63,234 nucleotides of DNA, from positions 1-63,234 of the forward strand of contig NZ_JAGWCB010000021.1 of assembly GCF_020387415.1 (NCBI RefSeq), given 5' to 3'. Source of the stretch: Ideonella benzenivorans. GTDB lineage: Bacteria; Pseudomonadota; Gammaproteobacteria; Burkholderiales; Burkholderiaceae_C. This document shows positions 51,933 to 61,399 of the stretch, one piece after another; position 1 is the first letter of the stretch; each line of letters opens with the position of its first letter. The notes beneath the pieces were generated by a model. That model was not told the DNA's origin. It searched no databases and worked only from the letters and a program-made list of their open reading frames with translations. The position numbers were made by a program, and so were the translations under genes.

Positions 51933-54900
51933 CTATCTAAAGTCCCTGCTCTCCGTTTCCAAACTGCCCAGCAATGGCGTCAGATCCTCCAGGTAGTCCG
52001 CCACGATGCTGGTCGCATCCCCCTGCCGCTGCCAGGTTCCGCGGACCTCCAGCAGCCGGGCCCGCAACACCTCGGACCGCTGCTTCTCCTTCAGTGACCG
52101 CCACACGACCACCTGGACGTTCCCGGTCTCGTCCTCCAATCCGATGAACACGGTTCCGTTGGCAGTCTCCGGCTGCTGCCGGATGGTGACAATGCCTGCA
52201 TAGCGCACGGGCACCCCATCTGGCAGCAGCATCAACTGCGCAGCAGTGCGCAGCCGCCGCTTGTCGAGGTGCCTGCGCAGCAGCGCAAGCGGATGACTGC
52301 GCAAGGTCAGCCCCACGGTGGCGTAGTCGTGGATGACCTCCTCGCCCTCCAGGGCGGGTGCCAGCTCCAGGAACGCCTCCTCCACCGGCGCCTCGCGCAT
52401 CAGCTCTGGCGGCCGGCGCAGCGCTGAAGCCTCCCACACCTGCTGCCGTCGATGCCCCGACAGGCTGGCCAGCGCATCAGCCCCGGCCAACAGCCGCATC
52501 TCATGCTGCTCCAGCCCGGCTCGCATAGCCAAGTTCTCGGCCGTGTCGAACGGCGCCCGTGCCCGGGTCGCCACGATGCGTGCCGCAGAGTTCTCCTTCA
52601 GCTCAGAGACCAACCTCAGCCCCAGCCGCACGGCTGGTGGGTCGTTCACGCCCTCCAGCGTGCAATCCCAGTGGCTGTGCATCACATCCACTGGCCGCAC
52701 TTCGATCCCGTGCCGCCGTGCGTCCTGCACGAGTTGCGACGGCGAGTAGAAGCCCAGCGGCTGCGCGTTCAACATCGCGGCCAGGAACTCGGCCGGGTGG
52801 TGGCACTTCAGCCAGCAGCTGGCATAGACCAGGAGCGCGAATGATGCTGCATGGCTCTCCGGGAAGCCGTACTCGCTGAAGCCCTTGATCTGCTCGAAAA
52901 TTTGCTTGGCGAAGGCCTCCTCGTAGCCACGCTCGGTCATGCCGTTGACGATCTTGTCGTGGTACTTCTGCAGTCCGCCCTTGCGCTTCCAAGCCGCCAT
53001 GGAGCGTCTCAGTTGGTCAGCCTCACCCGGCGTGAACCCGGCCGCCAGGATCGCCACCTGCATCACCTGTTCCTGAAAAATTGGCACGCCCAGCGTGCGC
53101 CCCAACGCCTCCTTCAGCGCCTCACTGGGGTAGCTGACGGCTTCCCTGCCCTGCCGCCGCTGCAGGTAGGGGTGCACCATCTGCCCCTGAATCGGTCCCG
53201 GCCGCACGATGGCGACTTCAACCACCAGATCGTAGAAGCAGCGCGGCTTCAGCCTCGGCAGCATGCTCATCTGCGCCCGGCTTTCGATCTGGAACACCCC
53301 CACGGTGTCGGCCTTGCAGATCATGTCGTAGGTGGCCGTGTCCTCGGCCGGGATGTCCTGCAGTTCGAAGACGTGACCCTTGCGCTCGCTGACAAAGGCC
53401 AGGCAGCGCCGGATGGCGGAGAGCATGCCCAAGGCCAACACATCGACCTTCAGCAGTCCCATGGCGTCCAGATCGTCCTTGTCCCACTGCACGACGGTGC
53501 GGGCCTCCATCGCCGCGTTCTCGATCGGCACCATGCGCTTGAGTGGCCCCTTGGTCAGCACAAAGCCGCCTGGGTGCTGGGAAAGGTGCCGTGGAAAGCC
53601 CAGCAGATCCCCCACCAGCGTGAGCAACTGCCGCACCGCCAGATCATTCAGGTCCAGTCCGGCTTCGGCCACCCGCTCGGGGATGACTTCACGGCCATCC
53701 CACCAGGTCAGGTTGTTGGCCAGGGCCTCCAGCTGCTCTTCCTGGAATCCCAGGGCCTTGCCCACGTCCTTGAACGCGCTCTTGGGCCGGTAGCTGATGA
53801 CCACCGCTGTCAGCGCGGCCCGGTCCCGTCCGTACTTGTTGTACAGGTACTGAATGACCTCCTCGCGCCGCTGGTGCTCAAAGTCCACGTCGATGTCCGG
53901 CGGCTCGTTGCGCTCCCTGGAGATGAACCGCTCGAACAGCACCGACATGCGGGCTGGGTCCACCTCAGTGATGCCCAGGCAGAAGCAGACCACCGAATTG
54001 GCGGCACTGCCGCGCCCCTGGCAGAGGATGTGCTGGCTGCGGGCGAACTGGACGATGTCGGCGACGGTGAGGAAGTAGTGCTCATACCGGAGGTCCCCGA
54101 TCAGCGTCAGTTCGTGTTCGATCTGGGCCTGCACCTTGGCCGGCATGCCCGCAGGCCATCGTCGCCCGGCGCCCTCGTAGGTCAGGCGCCGCAGGTAGGA
54201 CATCGGCGTCTCGCCGTGCGGCACCACCTCGGCCGGGTACTGGTACTTCAGCTCGTCCAGGCTGAAAGAACAGCGCTCGGCCACACGCAGTGTCTCGGCC
54301 AGCAACTCGGCCGGGTAGCGCTGCGACAACCGCAGCCGGGTGCGCAGGTGCTGTTCTGCGTTGGCCTGCAGATCCGCCCCGCACTCGGTCAGCGGTCGGC
54401 CCACCCGTGTGGCCGTCAACACGTCTTGCAGCGGTTTGCGAGACCGCACATGCATCAGCACGTCCCCCGATGCCACCAGTGGAATCGCGGTCAGCTCGCT
54501 GACCTCCCGCAGCCGATGCAGCCAGATCTCGTCGTCGATGACGCGGTACAGCTCCACCATCAACCAACAGCGTCCGATGAAGTTGGTCAGCAGCCAGCGC
54601 GCCACCGTGGTCAGCTGCGCCGGCGTGGCATCCCGGTCCGGCGAGATCAGTACCAGGCAGTCGGCCAGGGCCTGCGGGTCGACCTGGTCGATGGTGAGGC
54701 GGTAGGTCCCCTTGGCCGAGTTGCGGCGCAGGCTGGTGATGAACTCGCACAGGTTGCCGTAGCCGTTGAGGTTGCAGGCCAGGAGCACCATCGTGAACGG
54801 AGAGTCGCACTCGACCCTGAACTGGCTGCCGATCAGCAGCTTCAGCTGGTGCTCCTTGGCCGCCACGTGGGCCCGGACCACGCCGGCCACCGAGCACTCG

Positions 54901-55046
54901 TCGGTGATGGCCAGCGCGGCGTAGCCCAGATTCTTGGCCCGCTCGACCAGTTCCTCAGGCCAGCTGGCACCGCGGAGGAAGCTGAAGTTGCTGCTGCAGC
55001 GCAACTCCGCGTAGCGCGGGATGACTGTGGCCAGGCGCAGGCTCAT
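51933..55046 (-). CDS. dnaE2: Error-prone DNA polymerase DnaE2 (ImuC)
   Basis: A 1037-aa C-family polymerase, the usual DnaE2 length. PHP domain at the N-terminus (YAELRCSSNFSFLRGASWPE, LAITDECSVAGVVRAHVA), catalytic aspartates in PPDIDVDFEHQRREEV and KVDVLALGMLS, a GEADQLRRSMAAWK region, and a C-terminal OB fold (YAGIVTIRQQPETANGTVFI). Final gene of imuA-imuB-dnaE2, overlapping imuB by ATGA. It performs translesion synthesis and damage-induced mutagenesis with ImuA/ImuB. Confidence 0.95.
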   Translation of the reverse strand: MSLRLATVIPRYAELRCSSNFSFLRGASWPEELVERAKNLGYAALAITDECSVAGVVRAHVAAKEHQLKLLIGSQFRVECDSPFTMVLLACNLNGYGNLCEFITSLRRNSAKGTYRLTIDQVDPQALADCLVLISPDRDATPAQLTTVARWLLTNFIGRCWLMVELYRVIDDEIWLHRLREVSELTAIPLVASGDVLMHVRSRKPLQDVLTATRVGRPLTECGADLQANAEQHLRTRLRLSQRYPAELLAETLRVAERCSFSLDELKYQYPAEVVPHGETPMSYLRRLTYEGAGRRWPAGMPAKVQAQIEHELTLIGDLRYEHYFLTVADIVQFARSQHILCQGRGSAANSVVCFCLGITEVDPARMSVLFERFISRERNEPPDIDVDFEHQRREEVIQYLYNKYGRDRAALTAVVISYRPKSAFKDVGKALGFQEEQLEALANNLTWWDGREVIPERVAEAGLDLNDLAVRQLLTLVGDLLGFPRHLSQHPGGFVLTKGPLKRMVPIENAAMEARTVVQWDKDDLDAMGLLKVDVLALGMLSAIRRCLAFVSERKGHVFELQDIPAEDTATYDMICKADTVGVFQIESRAQMSMLPRLKPRCFYDLVVEVAIVRPGPIQGQMVHPYLQRRQGREAVSYPSEALKEALGRTLGVPIFQEQVMQVAILAAGFTPGEADQLRRSMAAWKRKGGLQKYHDKIVNGMTERGYEEAFAKQIFEQIKGFSEYGFPESHAASFALLVYASCWLKCHHPAEFLAAMLNAQPLGFYSPSQLVQDARRHGIEVRPVDVMHSHWDCTLEGVNDPPAVRLGLRLVSELKENSAARIVATRARAPFDTAENLAMRAGLEQHEMRLLAGADALASLSGHRRQQVWEASALRRPPELMREAPVEEAFLELAPALEGEEVIHDYATVGLTLRSHPLALLRRHLDKRRLRTAAQLMLLPDGVPVRYAGIVTIRQQPETANGTVFIGLEDETGNVQVVVWRSLKEKQRSEVLRARLLEVRGTWQRQGDATSIVADYLEDLTPLLGSLETESRDFR

Positions 55047-56398
55047 GAGTACGACCCCTGCAGGTACCAGGCGGTCTTATCTTCACCGGACAGCCGCTCA
55101 TGGAAGACCAGAAGCGGTCCGCTGTGCTGGCTGAGCGCGACCCAGTAGTCCCGCACCACATTGCGCATGAATTGGCGGGGTTGCTCGACACCGCCAGCTT
55201 CGTTCTGGGTGGCCACGCGGTCCCACCAGCCGCCCTCGACCCGGTGCGGGCCGATCAGCATGTGCAACGGTCCCTGGTACAGCGGCCGGTCGCCGCTCAT
55301 GGCCAGGCGCAGTGGCTCAGGCAGCAGGTTCGTCGGTTGCGGAAAGCGCATGCGCCGTGGGCGCTTCCTCGGCAGTGCCGCCGGAGCCGGCTGCCAGTGC
55401 TGCATCCATTCGAGGCGATGATCTTCGCGCACCACAGGCCGCAGCACCTTGTCCGGGCCCAGTCGGGCGGCAATGCGCTCGAGCACCAAGGTCAGCGACT
55501 CACCGGACTTGGCGGTGTCAGGCAGAAGCGAAGCACTCTGTTCTTCCAGCGCCTGCACGTCCAGGGCTTCGAGCTGCAGCTCGCCGGCCGGGGCCAGCAA
55601 CCGGATCTTGGCCAGGTTCTCGGCCAGCAGGCGGCAAAGGTGCTCCAGGTCGCGCATGGGAACAGCAGTGCGAACAGTCAGCTCGCCGCTGTCGGCCACG
55701 TCTCGCGGTTTGAAGCTGTCGTGCTTCCAGCGCAGTGTGAACGCGGTGATGCCGGCATGCCGAGCGGCAAGCCAACCGCACAGCTGCATCAGCAGGCGCC
55801 GAGCGCCGAACAGCAGCGCAGGGGCCACTTCCACCCGGGCCTGCAGTTCCAAGCGGACCGAGAAAGTCTCAGGCACGGTGATCCATGTGTGGGCCTCGGG
55901 CCGCAGGCCATAGGCCTGGTCCAGGGCATGCAGCAAGGCTGCATCGAAGCGCCTGCTGATGCCGCCCCGGGGCAAGGCACGCAGATCGGCCAGCCTGCGG
56001 CACCCGAGCTGGGTCAGCGTGGTGCGGTGCGGCCGGACCGCGGTGACGGTCTCCATCGGCAAGGGGTCCAGCAGCTCGCCAATGGGCCGACGCACGCCGT
56101 TCTCCTTACCGGCCCTGGCCAGCGCCAATGCGGCGACGCTGTTGGGCGCCCAGGCCACCTGAGCTACGCCGAGTTCCGCACCCTCGAGGACGACCCGGTC
56201 ACGCAGCGTCCTCCTGCCACCGAACAGGCGGGCGCTGGCCTCGACCTCCATGACCACGGCCTCGTCGACGGTTGCAACGCGGGGCGTGAAGCACAGAGCC
56301 CAGGTTGCAAGAGCCGGAAGGCGGGGGTCATCGGACGGCGGCGAGGGGTCGGGCAGCGGGGACAGCAACAGGGCGGCCCACAGCATGGCCAGCCTCAC
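55043..56398 (-). CDS. imuB: ImuB, catalytically inactive Y-family polymerase-like adaptor
   Basis: A 451-aa protein; ATG at 56386 (MLWAALLL) is an equally likely start. It has the DinB/UmuC-type fold (VATVDEAVVMEVEASARLFG, HALDQAYGLRPEAH) but, as in the family, not the acidic active-site set. The C-terminus ends RQFMRNVVRDYWVALSQHSG. ImuB bridges the beta clamp, ImuA and DnaE2. It overlaps imuA by about 60-70 nt and dnaE2 by 4 nt. Confidence 0.92.
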   Translation of the reverse strand: MRLAMLWAALLLSPLPDPSPPSDDPRLPALATWALCFTPRVATVDEAVVMEVEASARLFGGRRTLRDRVVLEGAELGVAQVAWAPNSVAALALARAGKENGVRRPIGELLDPLPMETVTAVRPHRTTLTQLGCRRLADLRALPRGGISRRFDAALLHALDQAYGLRPEAHTWITVPETFSVRLELQARVEVAPALLFGARRLLMQLCGWLAARHAGITAFTLRWKHDSFKPRDVADSGELTVRTAVPMRDLEHLCRLLAENLAKIRLLAPAGELQLEALDVQALEEQSASLLPDTAKSGESLTLVLERIAARLGPDKVLRPVVREDHRLEWMQHWQPAPAALPRKRPRRMRFPQPTNLLPEPLRLAMSGDRPLYQGPLHMLIGPHRVEGGWWDRVATQNEAGGVEQPRQFMRNVVRDYWVALSQHSGPLLVFHERLSGEDKTAWYLQGSYS

Positions 56399-57167
56399 GG
56401 GTAGGTGCCAGTCGCTCCTCCAGGAGCAGGCTGGGTTGGCGCAGGCGCGGCGTCAGCACTGAGGCCAGGCCAGCAGGAACCGAGGGCAGAACCAATTGCC
56501 CTTCATGCGCCGGGCCACGGCGCTTCACGATCTGCAGGTGCAGCTCCCAGTCCAGCCCCACCGAGGCGACCACACGCAGCGGCGCGGCCGATGCCTCATG
56601 GCGGGCAGCCTCGGGCCGACACAGGAAGACCAGGCCTTCACAGCCGGCCGCGTTGACCTGCAGACGGCGCAGCTGCTCCTGCCGCGCATGGGGCAGCCAG
56701 GCCACGATGGCGCCTGCAGCGTTGGAGCGGATGAGTTGTTCGGTGACCCACAGCCGCTCTGCTGGCTTCTCGGCCTGAATCCAGACCAACTGGCGGTCGT
56801 CCAGGCCCTCCAGGGCCAGCCCAGGGGCGTGCGGATGGCGCGGGGGCCCCACGACCACCACCTGGCCGCCAGAGGCCACCACGGGCCGCAATGCAGGCGC
56901 CAACAACCGCCACTCCAACACGCCCGGCTGCGCGGTCAGGACCTCGGTGACTGCGTGCAGCGGCCAGCCGCCCCCAGGCAATTCGGAGTCCAGCGTCGCC
57001 CAACCGGAGGGGCTGACGGCCGACGAGGCCGTCCGGCCCAACTCTGAGCCGCGCCAGACCGAAGTCTGAAGGTCGTCGGGCAGCGCACGGTCCTGCGCCG
57101 GGCCGGGTGGCTCGGGGCTGGGATGGTGGCCCGCAGGGGCGAGCGCAGGGGCGAGGGCGAGCTGCAT
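56328..57167 (-). CDS. imuA: ImuA, RecA/SulA-like mutasome protein
   Basis: A 279-aa protein. A typical ATLDSELPGGGWPLHAVTEV motif (residues about 58-78) begins the RecA-like fold; LVWIQAEKPAERLWVTEQLI and LLLEERLAPTREAGHA are ImuA hallmarks. The start lies 9 nt from the LexA box, so the operon is SOS-controlled. ImuA recruits and restrains ImuB/RecA in the mutasome. The C-terminus is proline/alanine-rich. Confidence 0.9.
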   Translation of the reverse strand: MQLALAPALAPAGHHPSPEPPGPAQDRALPDDLQTSVWRGSELGRTASSAVSPSGWATLDSELPGGGWPLHAVTEVLTAQPGVLEWRLLAPALRPVVASGGQVVVVGPPRHPHAPGLALEGLDDRQLVWIQAEKPAERLWVTEQLIRSNAAGAIVAWLPHARQEQLRRLQVNAAGCEGLVFLCRPEAARHEASAAPLRVVASVGLDWELHLQIVKRRGPAHEGQLVLPSVPAGLASVLTPRLRQPSLLLEERLAPTREAGHAVGRPVAVPAARPLAAVR

Positions 57168-57176
57168 GACAAACGA

Positions 57177-57192
57177 CTGTATGTATATACAG
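57177..57192. promoter_or_regulatory. LexA (SOS) box between imuA and the SRAP gene
   Basis: CTGTATGTATATACAG is a perfect CTGT-N8-ACAG operator. It sits in the divergent promoter region and may control both imuA-imuB-dnaE2 and the SRAP gene. Confidence 0.92.
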
Positions 57193-57321
57193 TATCATTC
57201 AGCTTCCGCCCCTGTCCAGTCGAACAGATCACACTGCACCGGTCCTGTTGAGATTGCTGGCCGCGGCAGGCAGGCTGTGCGATAACGACCGCTTCCGAGC
57301 TGACCCGGGAGGTTCGCTGCC

Positions 57322-58281
57322 ATGTGCTATTCCGCCCAGATCCGTGCCAACTACCGGGACTATGTGCGCCTGTTTGGCGCGACCTTGAGCATCAAGGAAT
57401 TCGTGGACCTGTTCTTCCGGCGGGAGCAGGCCAAGCTGAAGGTGCCCAAGGCGATGGAGTTGGCCTTCGAGCAGGCTCCGGCCTCTCCTGATGAAGAGGC
57501 CATCCAGGCTGCCATTGCGACCTACAAGGCCCAGCGAACCCTGGCCCTGGAGCAGGAATTGTTTGCGCAGCGCAAGCGCCTGGCGGATGCCGAGCGCACG
57601 CTGCAGACCAAGACGACCAAGGCCGCGCTCGACAGCCAGCGCATCGCCACCGCCAAGATCTCCAAGGCCCGGCTGGACCTGGAGGATCTGCGCCGCACCG
57701 AGCCCAAGGATCGGGACTCGCGCATCTTCCCGGGCGTGTATGCGCCGGTGATGGTGGTGCGCGATGGACAGAAGGTGGTGCTGCCGATGCGCTATCAGTG
57801 CCGCCCGCAGGGCAAGCCCGCCAGCTACGACGTTCAGTTCCCAGGCACCTACAACGCCCGCCGGGACAACCTGGAGAAGTTCTGGCGTGGGCAGTTCGGA
57901 CGCAACCACGGCATCCTGCTGGCCTCCGCCTTCTACGAGAACGTGGCCCGGCATGCGATGGAGCACCGGGACCTCGGCCCCGACGAGAAGCCGGAGAACG
58001 TGGTGCTGGAGTTCAAGCCCAACACCGGGCAGGACATGCTGGTGGCGTGCCTGTGGTCGCACTGGACCCACGATGGAGAACCGGACCTGTTGTCATTCGC
58101 CGCCATCACCGATGAGCCGCCGGCAGAGGTGGCGGCAGCGGGCCATGACCGCTGCATCATCCCGATCCGGCCCGATCATGTGGACGCCTGGCTGAACCCG
58201 GACCCGAAGAACCTGCAAGCGCTCTACGACATCCTCGACGACCGCGAGCCCATGTACTACGAGCACCGGCTGGCGGCATAA
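57322..58281 (+). CDS. SRAP-domain protein (YedK/HMCES-like)
   Basis: A 319-aa protein; ATG follows GGGAGG. Catalytic Cys2 (MCYSAQIRANY), conserved NARRDNLEKFW with the active-site Arg/Glu pattern, and DRCIIPIRPDHVDAW. A charged helical insert (residues 60-125, EQELFAQRKRLADAERTL) enlarges the domain. SRAP proteins cross-link to abasic sites in single-stranded DNA and shield them. Linked to a LexA box and the mutasome, it fits the SOS set. Confidence 0.9.
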   Translation: MCYSAQIRANYRDYVRLFGATLSIKEFVDLFFRREQAKLKVPKAMELAFEQAPASPDEEAIQAAIATYKAQRTLALEQELFAQRKRLADAERTLQTKTTKAALDSQRIATAKISKARLDLEDLRRTEPKDRDSRIFPGVYAPVMVVRDGQKVVLPMRYQCRPQGKPASYDVQFPGTYNARRDNLEKFWRGQFGRNHGILLASAFYENVARHAMEHRDLGPDEKPENVVLEFKPNTGQDMLVACLWSHWTHDGEPDLLSFAAITDEPPAEVAAAGHDRCIIPIRPDHVDAWLNPDPKNLQALYDILDDREPMYYEHRLAA

Positions 58282-58307
58282 CCGGCGGCATCGCCTAGGA
58301 GACTCAC

Positions 58308-58946
58308 ATGAGCGCACTCAAACAGGCGTTCGGTGGCCAGATCGGCCTGGGCGGCTTCGGCGAGGGCAATGTGGTCAAGCTCGATGGCGGACAGCGCATG
58401 CGGCTGGACGACAAGGTCGACTTCTGGCCACGCACGCAGGCGTGGTGCACCGTCGGCATCGAGCCGCCGGTGGAGGGTCTGGGCATGAGCAGCATGCTGG
58501 CCTTCCTCAAGCAGGCCCGTGCCAATGCAGGCCGGCCTGTGGCCGAACCGGTGGCCAGGGAATCCGCACGCAAAGTCACCTGCAACTACTGCGGGAAGCC
58601 AGCACAACTGCATGGTGGCCTGGACGTGTACCCGGACCGCAAGGATCTGGAAGACAGGCAGTTCTGGGTGTGCTGGGATTGCGACGCGTGGGTGGGCTGT
58701 CACCGAGACAGCGATCTGCCGTTTGGAGAACTGGCGAACGAAGAGCTACGCCATGCCCGGCGAGCGGCGCATGCGGCCTTCGATCCGGTCTGGCAGCAGG
58801 GGCGAATGGAGCGGCCAGAGGCATATGCCTGGCTGGCGAGTGAACTGGGCATCCCAAGGGAGGCGTGCCAGATCGGGTTGATGGGTCTGGCCAGTTGCAG
58901 ACGGGTGCCGGACATCGTGTGGGAGAAGTTCGGGCACCTCGCGTAG
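58308..58946 (+). CDS. Zinc-finger protein (DUF3268-type)
   Basis: A 212-aa protein. CNYCGKPAQLHGGLDVYPDR ... FWVCWDCDAWVGCH carries two CxxC pairs (residues about 92-128), matching the DUF3268 zinc-finger domain. A helical C-terminal half (ARRAAHAAFDPVWQQGRMER) follows. It starts 26 nt after the SRAP gene and is likely cotranscribed. DNA or RNA binding is plausible. Confidence 0.75.
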   Translation: MSALKQAFGGQIGLGGFGEGNVVKLDGGQRMRLDDKVDFWPRTQAWCTVGIEPPVEGLGMSSMLAFLKQARANAGRPVAEPVARESARKVTCNYCGKPAQLHGGLDVYPDRKDLEDRQFWVCWDCDAWVGCHRDSDLPFGELANEELRHARRAAHAAFDPVWQQGRMERPEAYAWLASELGIPREACQIGLMGLASCRRVPDIVWEKFGHLA

Positions 58947-59100
58947 TGACGGCGTGCCGAGGCGGGCAAAGCGCTTTATCTGCAAGGAGTGCAACTCAGG
59001 ACACGATCCAGGCCGTTCGTCGCAACCCGGTGGCCCTTGCCAAAGAGGCTTCCTACAGTGCATTCATCGACACACCGATTGCACCTCACAGGAGCCCGAC

Positions 59101-59334
59101 ATGAACACCGCCGCCAACCGCTTCCCTGCCGTCTCCCGCACCGCTCGTGCAGGCTTCGCTGGCATAGCCGCCTTGGTCACCTTGGCGGTGTTGACCAGCG
59201 TGACCGGCATCGCGGGCGCGCAAGTCAAGGATGTTGAACTGGCCCAGGCCCGTGCTTCGGCCGTTGTGGCCATGGCTTCCCAGGCCGACCAGGTACCGCT
59301 GCAGACCATCATCGTGACCGGCAAGCGCATCTGA
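59101..59334 (+). CDS. Small membrane/exported peptide
   Basis: A 77-aa protein; ATG follows AGGAG. A hydrophobic helix (FAGIAALVTLAVLTSVTGIA) ends in a signal-peptidase-like AGAQ; the short tail ends QTIIVTGKRI. Similar short proteins ending in 'VVVxGKR' are scattered in Burkholderiales. Convergent with the phosphoesterase operon. Function unknown. Confidence 0.6.
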   Translation: MNTAANRFPAVSRTARAGFAGIAALVTLAVLTSVTGIAGAQVKDVELAQARASAVVAMASQADQVPLQTIIVTGKRI

Positions 59335-59339
59335 AATGA

Positions 59340-60224
59340 CTACACCTCCACGACCAGGCCCGGGTTGAACTTCACGTTCTCCCACGAGCCGTCAGACATG
59401 CGGTATCCGCGCGGGTTGCTCACGACACGGCACTCCCCGGCCTGGTAGTCAAAGGAGGTGTGCGTGTGTCCATGAATCCAGAGTGCCGGGCCGCCAACGC
59501 TCTGCTTGCGGCCCCCGACCCACATCGTCTCACCCTCGAAGAGCGACTCCGGGAGGTCTGAGACAAAGGCCGGTGTCACCCAGTCCGAGCGGTACCGTTT
59601 GGCCACGGACCTCCGATGCGGCGCGTGGTGGGTCACTACGACGGTCGGGCCCGCGTGCCCAGCCTCAAGCTCTCGCCGCAGCCAGTCGCGGTCGACGTGA
59701 TGCATCGCCAGCGTGTCCTCAGCTGTAAGCTGGCGTCGCTTCACATCTTCATCCCGATGCCGTGGAATGGACGGGGCGGCGAGCTTGATGCTGCGGAAGT
59801 CCATGACGCAGCGATTCGCAGCCGCCAGCGCGCGGGCGACGTCGGTCTCCTCATGGTAATCAGTCGGTTCACCTTCGTTGCCGACCGGAAGCGCGAAGTC
59901 GGTCCACAGCGTTGTGCCGAGAAAGCGGACTCCCTGCAGCACGACGGAGTCTCTGCTCAGCACGTGCACCTGAGTGCCCTCGGCGGCCTGGCGCATCCCC
60001 TCTAGCTCGGTGCCCATCTCTGTTCCATAGAACTCGTGGTTTCCGGGGACGTAGACCACCGGCCGGCCTCCGAAGGTCGATTCACGCGCAGCCCAGTGCA
60101 CAGCCTGCATGCCCGGCGAGTTGATGTCGCCGGCGAGGATGACCACGTCATAGTCGAGGTCGGATGGCACCGTCAGCGAGGCGGCGTGCTCAAGGTGCAG
60201 GTCGGATAGGACGAGAACTCTCAT
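59340..60224 (-). CDS. Calcineurin-like metallophosphoesterase (MPE2), last gene of the junction operon
   Basis: The ATG at 60224 (MRVLVLSDLHLEHAASLTVP) overlaps the upstream stop (ATGA), giving 294 aa. Metal-site motifs: DLHLEH, GDIN, GNHEF, VTHHAP and HGHTH, all intact. Family members hydrolyse phosphodiesters or phosphomonoesters in nucleotides, nucleic acids or proteins. It is the last of eight genes in a row with an exonuclease, nucleotidyltransferase and HAD phosphatase. Confidence 0.88.
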   Translation of the reverse strand: MRVLVLSDLHLEHAASLTVPSDLDYDVVILAGDINSPGMQAVHWAARESTFGGRPVVYVPGNHEFYGTEMGTELEGMRQAAEGTQVHVLSRDSVVLQGVRFLGTTLWTDFALPVGNEGEPTDYHEETDVARALAAANRCVMDFRSIKLAAPSIPRHRDEDVKRRQLTAEDTLAMHHVDRDWLRRELEAGHAGPTVVVTHHAPHRRSVAKRYRSDWVTPAFVSDLPESLFEGETMWVGGRKQSVGGPALWIHGHTHTSFDYQAGECRVVSNPRGYRMSDGSWENVKFNPGLVVEV

Positions 60225-60715
60225 CGGCCGTCTTCCCCTGGGCCGCCTTTCAAAGCAACCTTCTCGGCATGGTGCTCGTCGCACAAGGCGGTCAATCTTC
60301 CACCGATGACGCGCTGCGAGCCGAGCGCTCCACACATTTGACAGGTTGCGCGCGAGCCTTCACAGGCGAGCTCGACGAGCTGACGAATGGACGCCATCTT
60401 TGCTGGTGCGGACGCCGCTCGCTTGATGATGGTCTCGAAGCCATCCTCAGAGTGGACGTCGATGTAGAAGTCTTCTGAGCCGGACAGAGCGAAGTAGAAG
60501 CGAAGGCCTCCGAGTTTCTCCTTGATTTGCTTGACCTGGAACTTCGGGCAATCCTCGCCGAGGATTTCTTCGATGCCGAGGCACAAAACGTGGACGAGGT
60601 CGTACCACCCCGCAGGCAGGTCACTGGGAACAGCAGGTGACTCGCCACGGAAGAGCCGAGGGTGCTCCGCGATGAGGTGAACAATGGGAGAGGCGGTTTC
60701 AGTTTTCACAGTCAT
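60221..60715 (-). CDS. Small zinc-finger-tailed hypothetical protein
   Basis: A 164-aa protein. N-terminal body with VKQIKEKLGGLRFYFALSGS, a conserved block in many uncharacterised phage/plasmid proteins, and a C-terminal metal motif (CQMCGALGSQRVIGGRLTAL CDEHH). It overlaps the upstream gene by 17 nt and the next by 4 nt. Possibly an immunity- or sensor-type protein; unknown. Confidence 0.68.
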   Translation of the reverse strand: MTVKTETASPIVHLIAEHPRLFRGESPAVPSDLPAGWYDLVHVLCLGIEEILGEDCPKFQVKQIKEKLGGLRFYFALSGSEDFYIDVHSEDGFETIIKRAASAPAKMASIRQLVELACEGSRATCQMCGALGSQRVIGGRLTALCDEHHAEKVALKGGPGEDGR

Positions 60716-61001
60716 CGGGCTTGTTCTTGACGAGCAAACGGCGGCGAGGCCGATAGGGGAGTAGCTTCCTCAGTTCGATGAGCCTTGCTAGCGATAGTCG
60801 CTGCTGAGCCGGCTCCCACCACCGCTCGGCCCCAACGGCTGGCATCGAGTCCCAGGTGCGGTCCTCGTCTGTCAAATCGATGTCGGTCGTGCACTGGGCC
60901 AACATCTCATAGAGAGTTGGCGCAGGCTTGCGCGAGCGTCGGATGCGGCGCTCCTTCAATTTCGTGACGTGTGACGGTTTATGACCTCCTGAGAGAACCA
61001 T
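60699..61001 (-). CDS. Small basic hypothetical protein
   Basis: The ATG at 61001 (MVLSGGHKPSHVTKLKERRI), 2 nt after the preceding stop, gives 100 aa; the longer frame is a shadow. The N-terminal 35 residues are strongly basic (KLKERRIRRSRKPA), the rest contains DIDLTDEDRTWDSMP and ends RPRRRLLVKNKPDD. It could bind nucleic acid or act as a small partner of the operon enzymes. No family recognised. Confidence 0.55.
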   Translation of the reverse strand: MVLSGGHKPSHVTKLKERRIRRSRKPAPTLYEMLAQCTTDIDLTDEDRTWDSMPAVGAERWWEPAQQRLSLARLIELRKLLPYRPRRRLLVKNKPDDCEN

Positions 61002-61003
61002 GG

Positions 61004-61399
61004 TCAGGCCTCCGGCTCGATGGCGCAGAAATCTTTCGGGGAGTGCACCTCGTGGATTGCCGTGTAGGAGTCCTCCCCGTGCTCGAAGCGGATGGCGCGG
61101 TAATTCCAAGTGCGCTCTACGGGCGCAGACACCGTTGATGAGCTGTTGGCCTGCGGGTTTGTCTCGGCCGCCGCTGCTGCGACCCGAAGGGTGAAGTCGA
61201 GGCCAAGGTGCTCCAACAACGCGGCGACCACGCGTACCCGCTCAGCGTCGTCCCAAAAGAGCTGGCCATGGATGACTTCGAGCTTCATTGGCAGCGCTTC
61301 CAGCTTGGGCAGCATTTCCGCCTTTGTCCATTTCCGCCCTTCGCGGCCGATGGACCAAGGCAGGTCGCCCAGGGCAGCGCGGATTTCGTCGTCGGTCAT
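61004..61399 (-). CDS. Small two-part hypothetical protein
   Basis: A 131-aa protein starting MTDDEIRAALGDLPWSIGRE and overlapping the phosphoesterase stop by ATGA. The N-terminal part has MLPKLEALPMKLEVIHGQLF, a block found in short uncharacterised proteins that precede phosphoesterases; the C-terminal part has WNYRAIRFEHGEDSYTAIHE, resembling a second small beta domain. No activity can be assigned. Confidence 0.6.
   Translation of the reverse strand: MTDDEIRAALGDLPWSIGREGRKWTKAEMLPKLEALPMKLEVIHGQLFWDDAERVRVVAALLEHLGLDFTLRVAAAAAETNPQANSSSTVSAPVERTWNYRAIRFEHGEDSYTAIHEVHSPKDFCAIEPEA

Noticed and set aside
52851-56404. Long plus-strand frames (765 and 434 aa) opposite dnaE2 and imuB
   Set aside because: Antisense shadows; composition is biased and no motif is found, while dnaE2/imuB are unmistakable.
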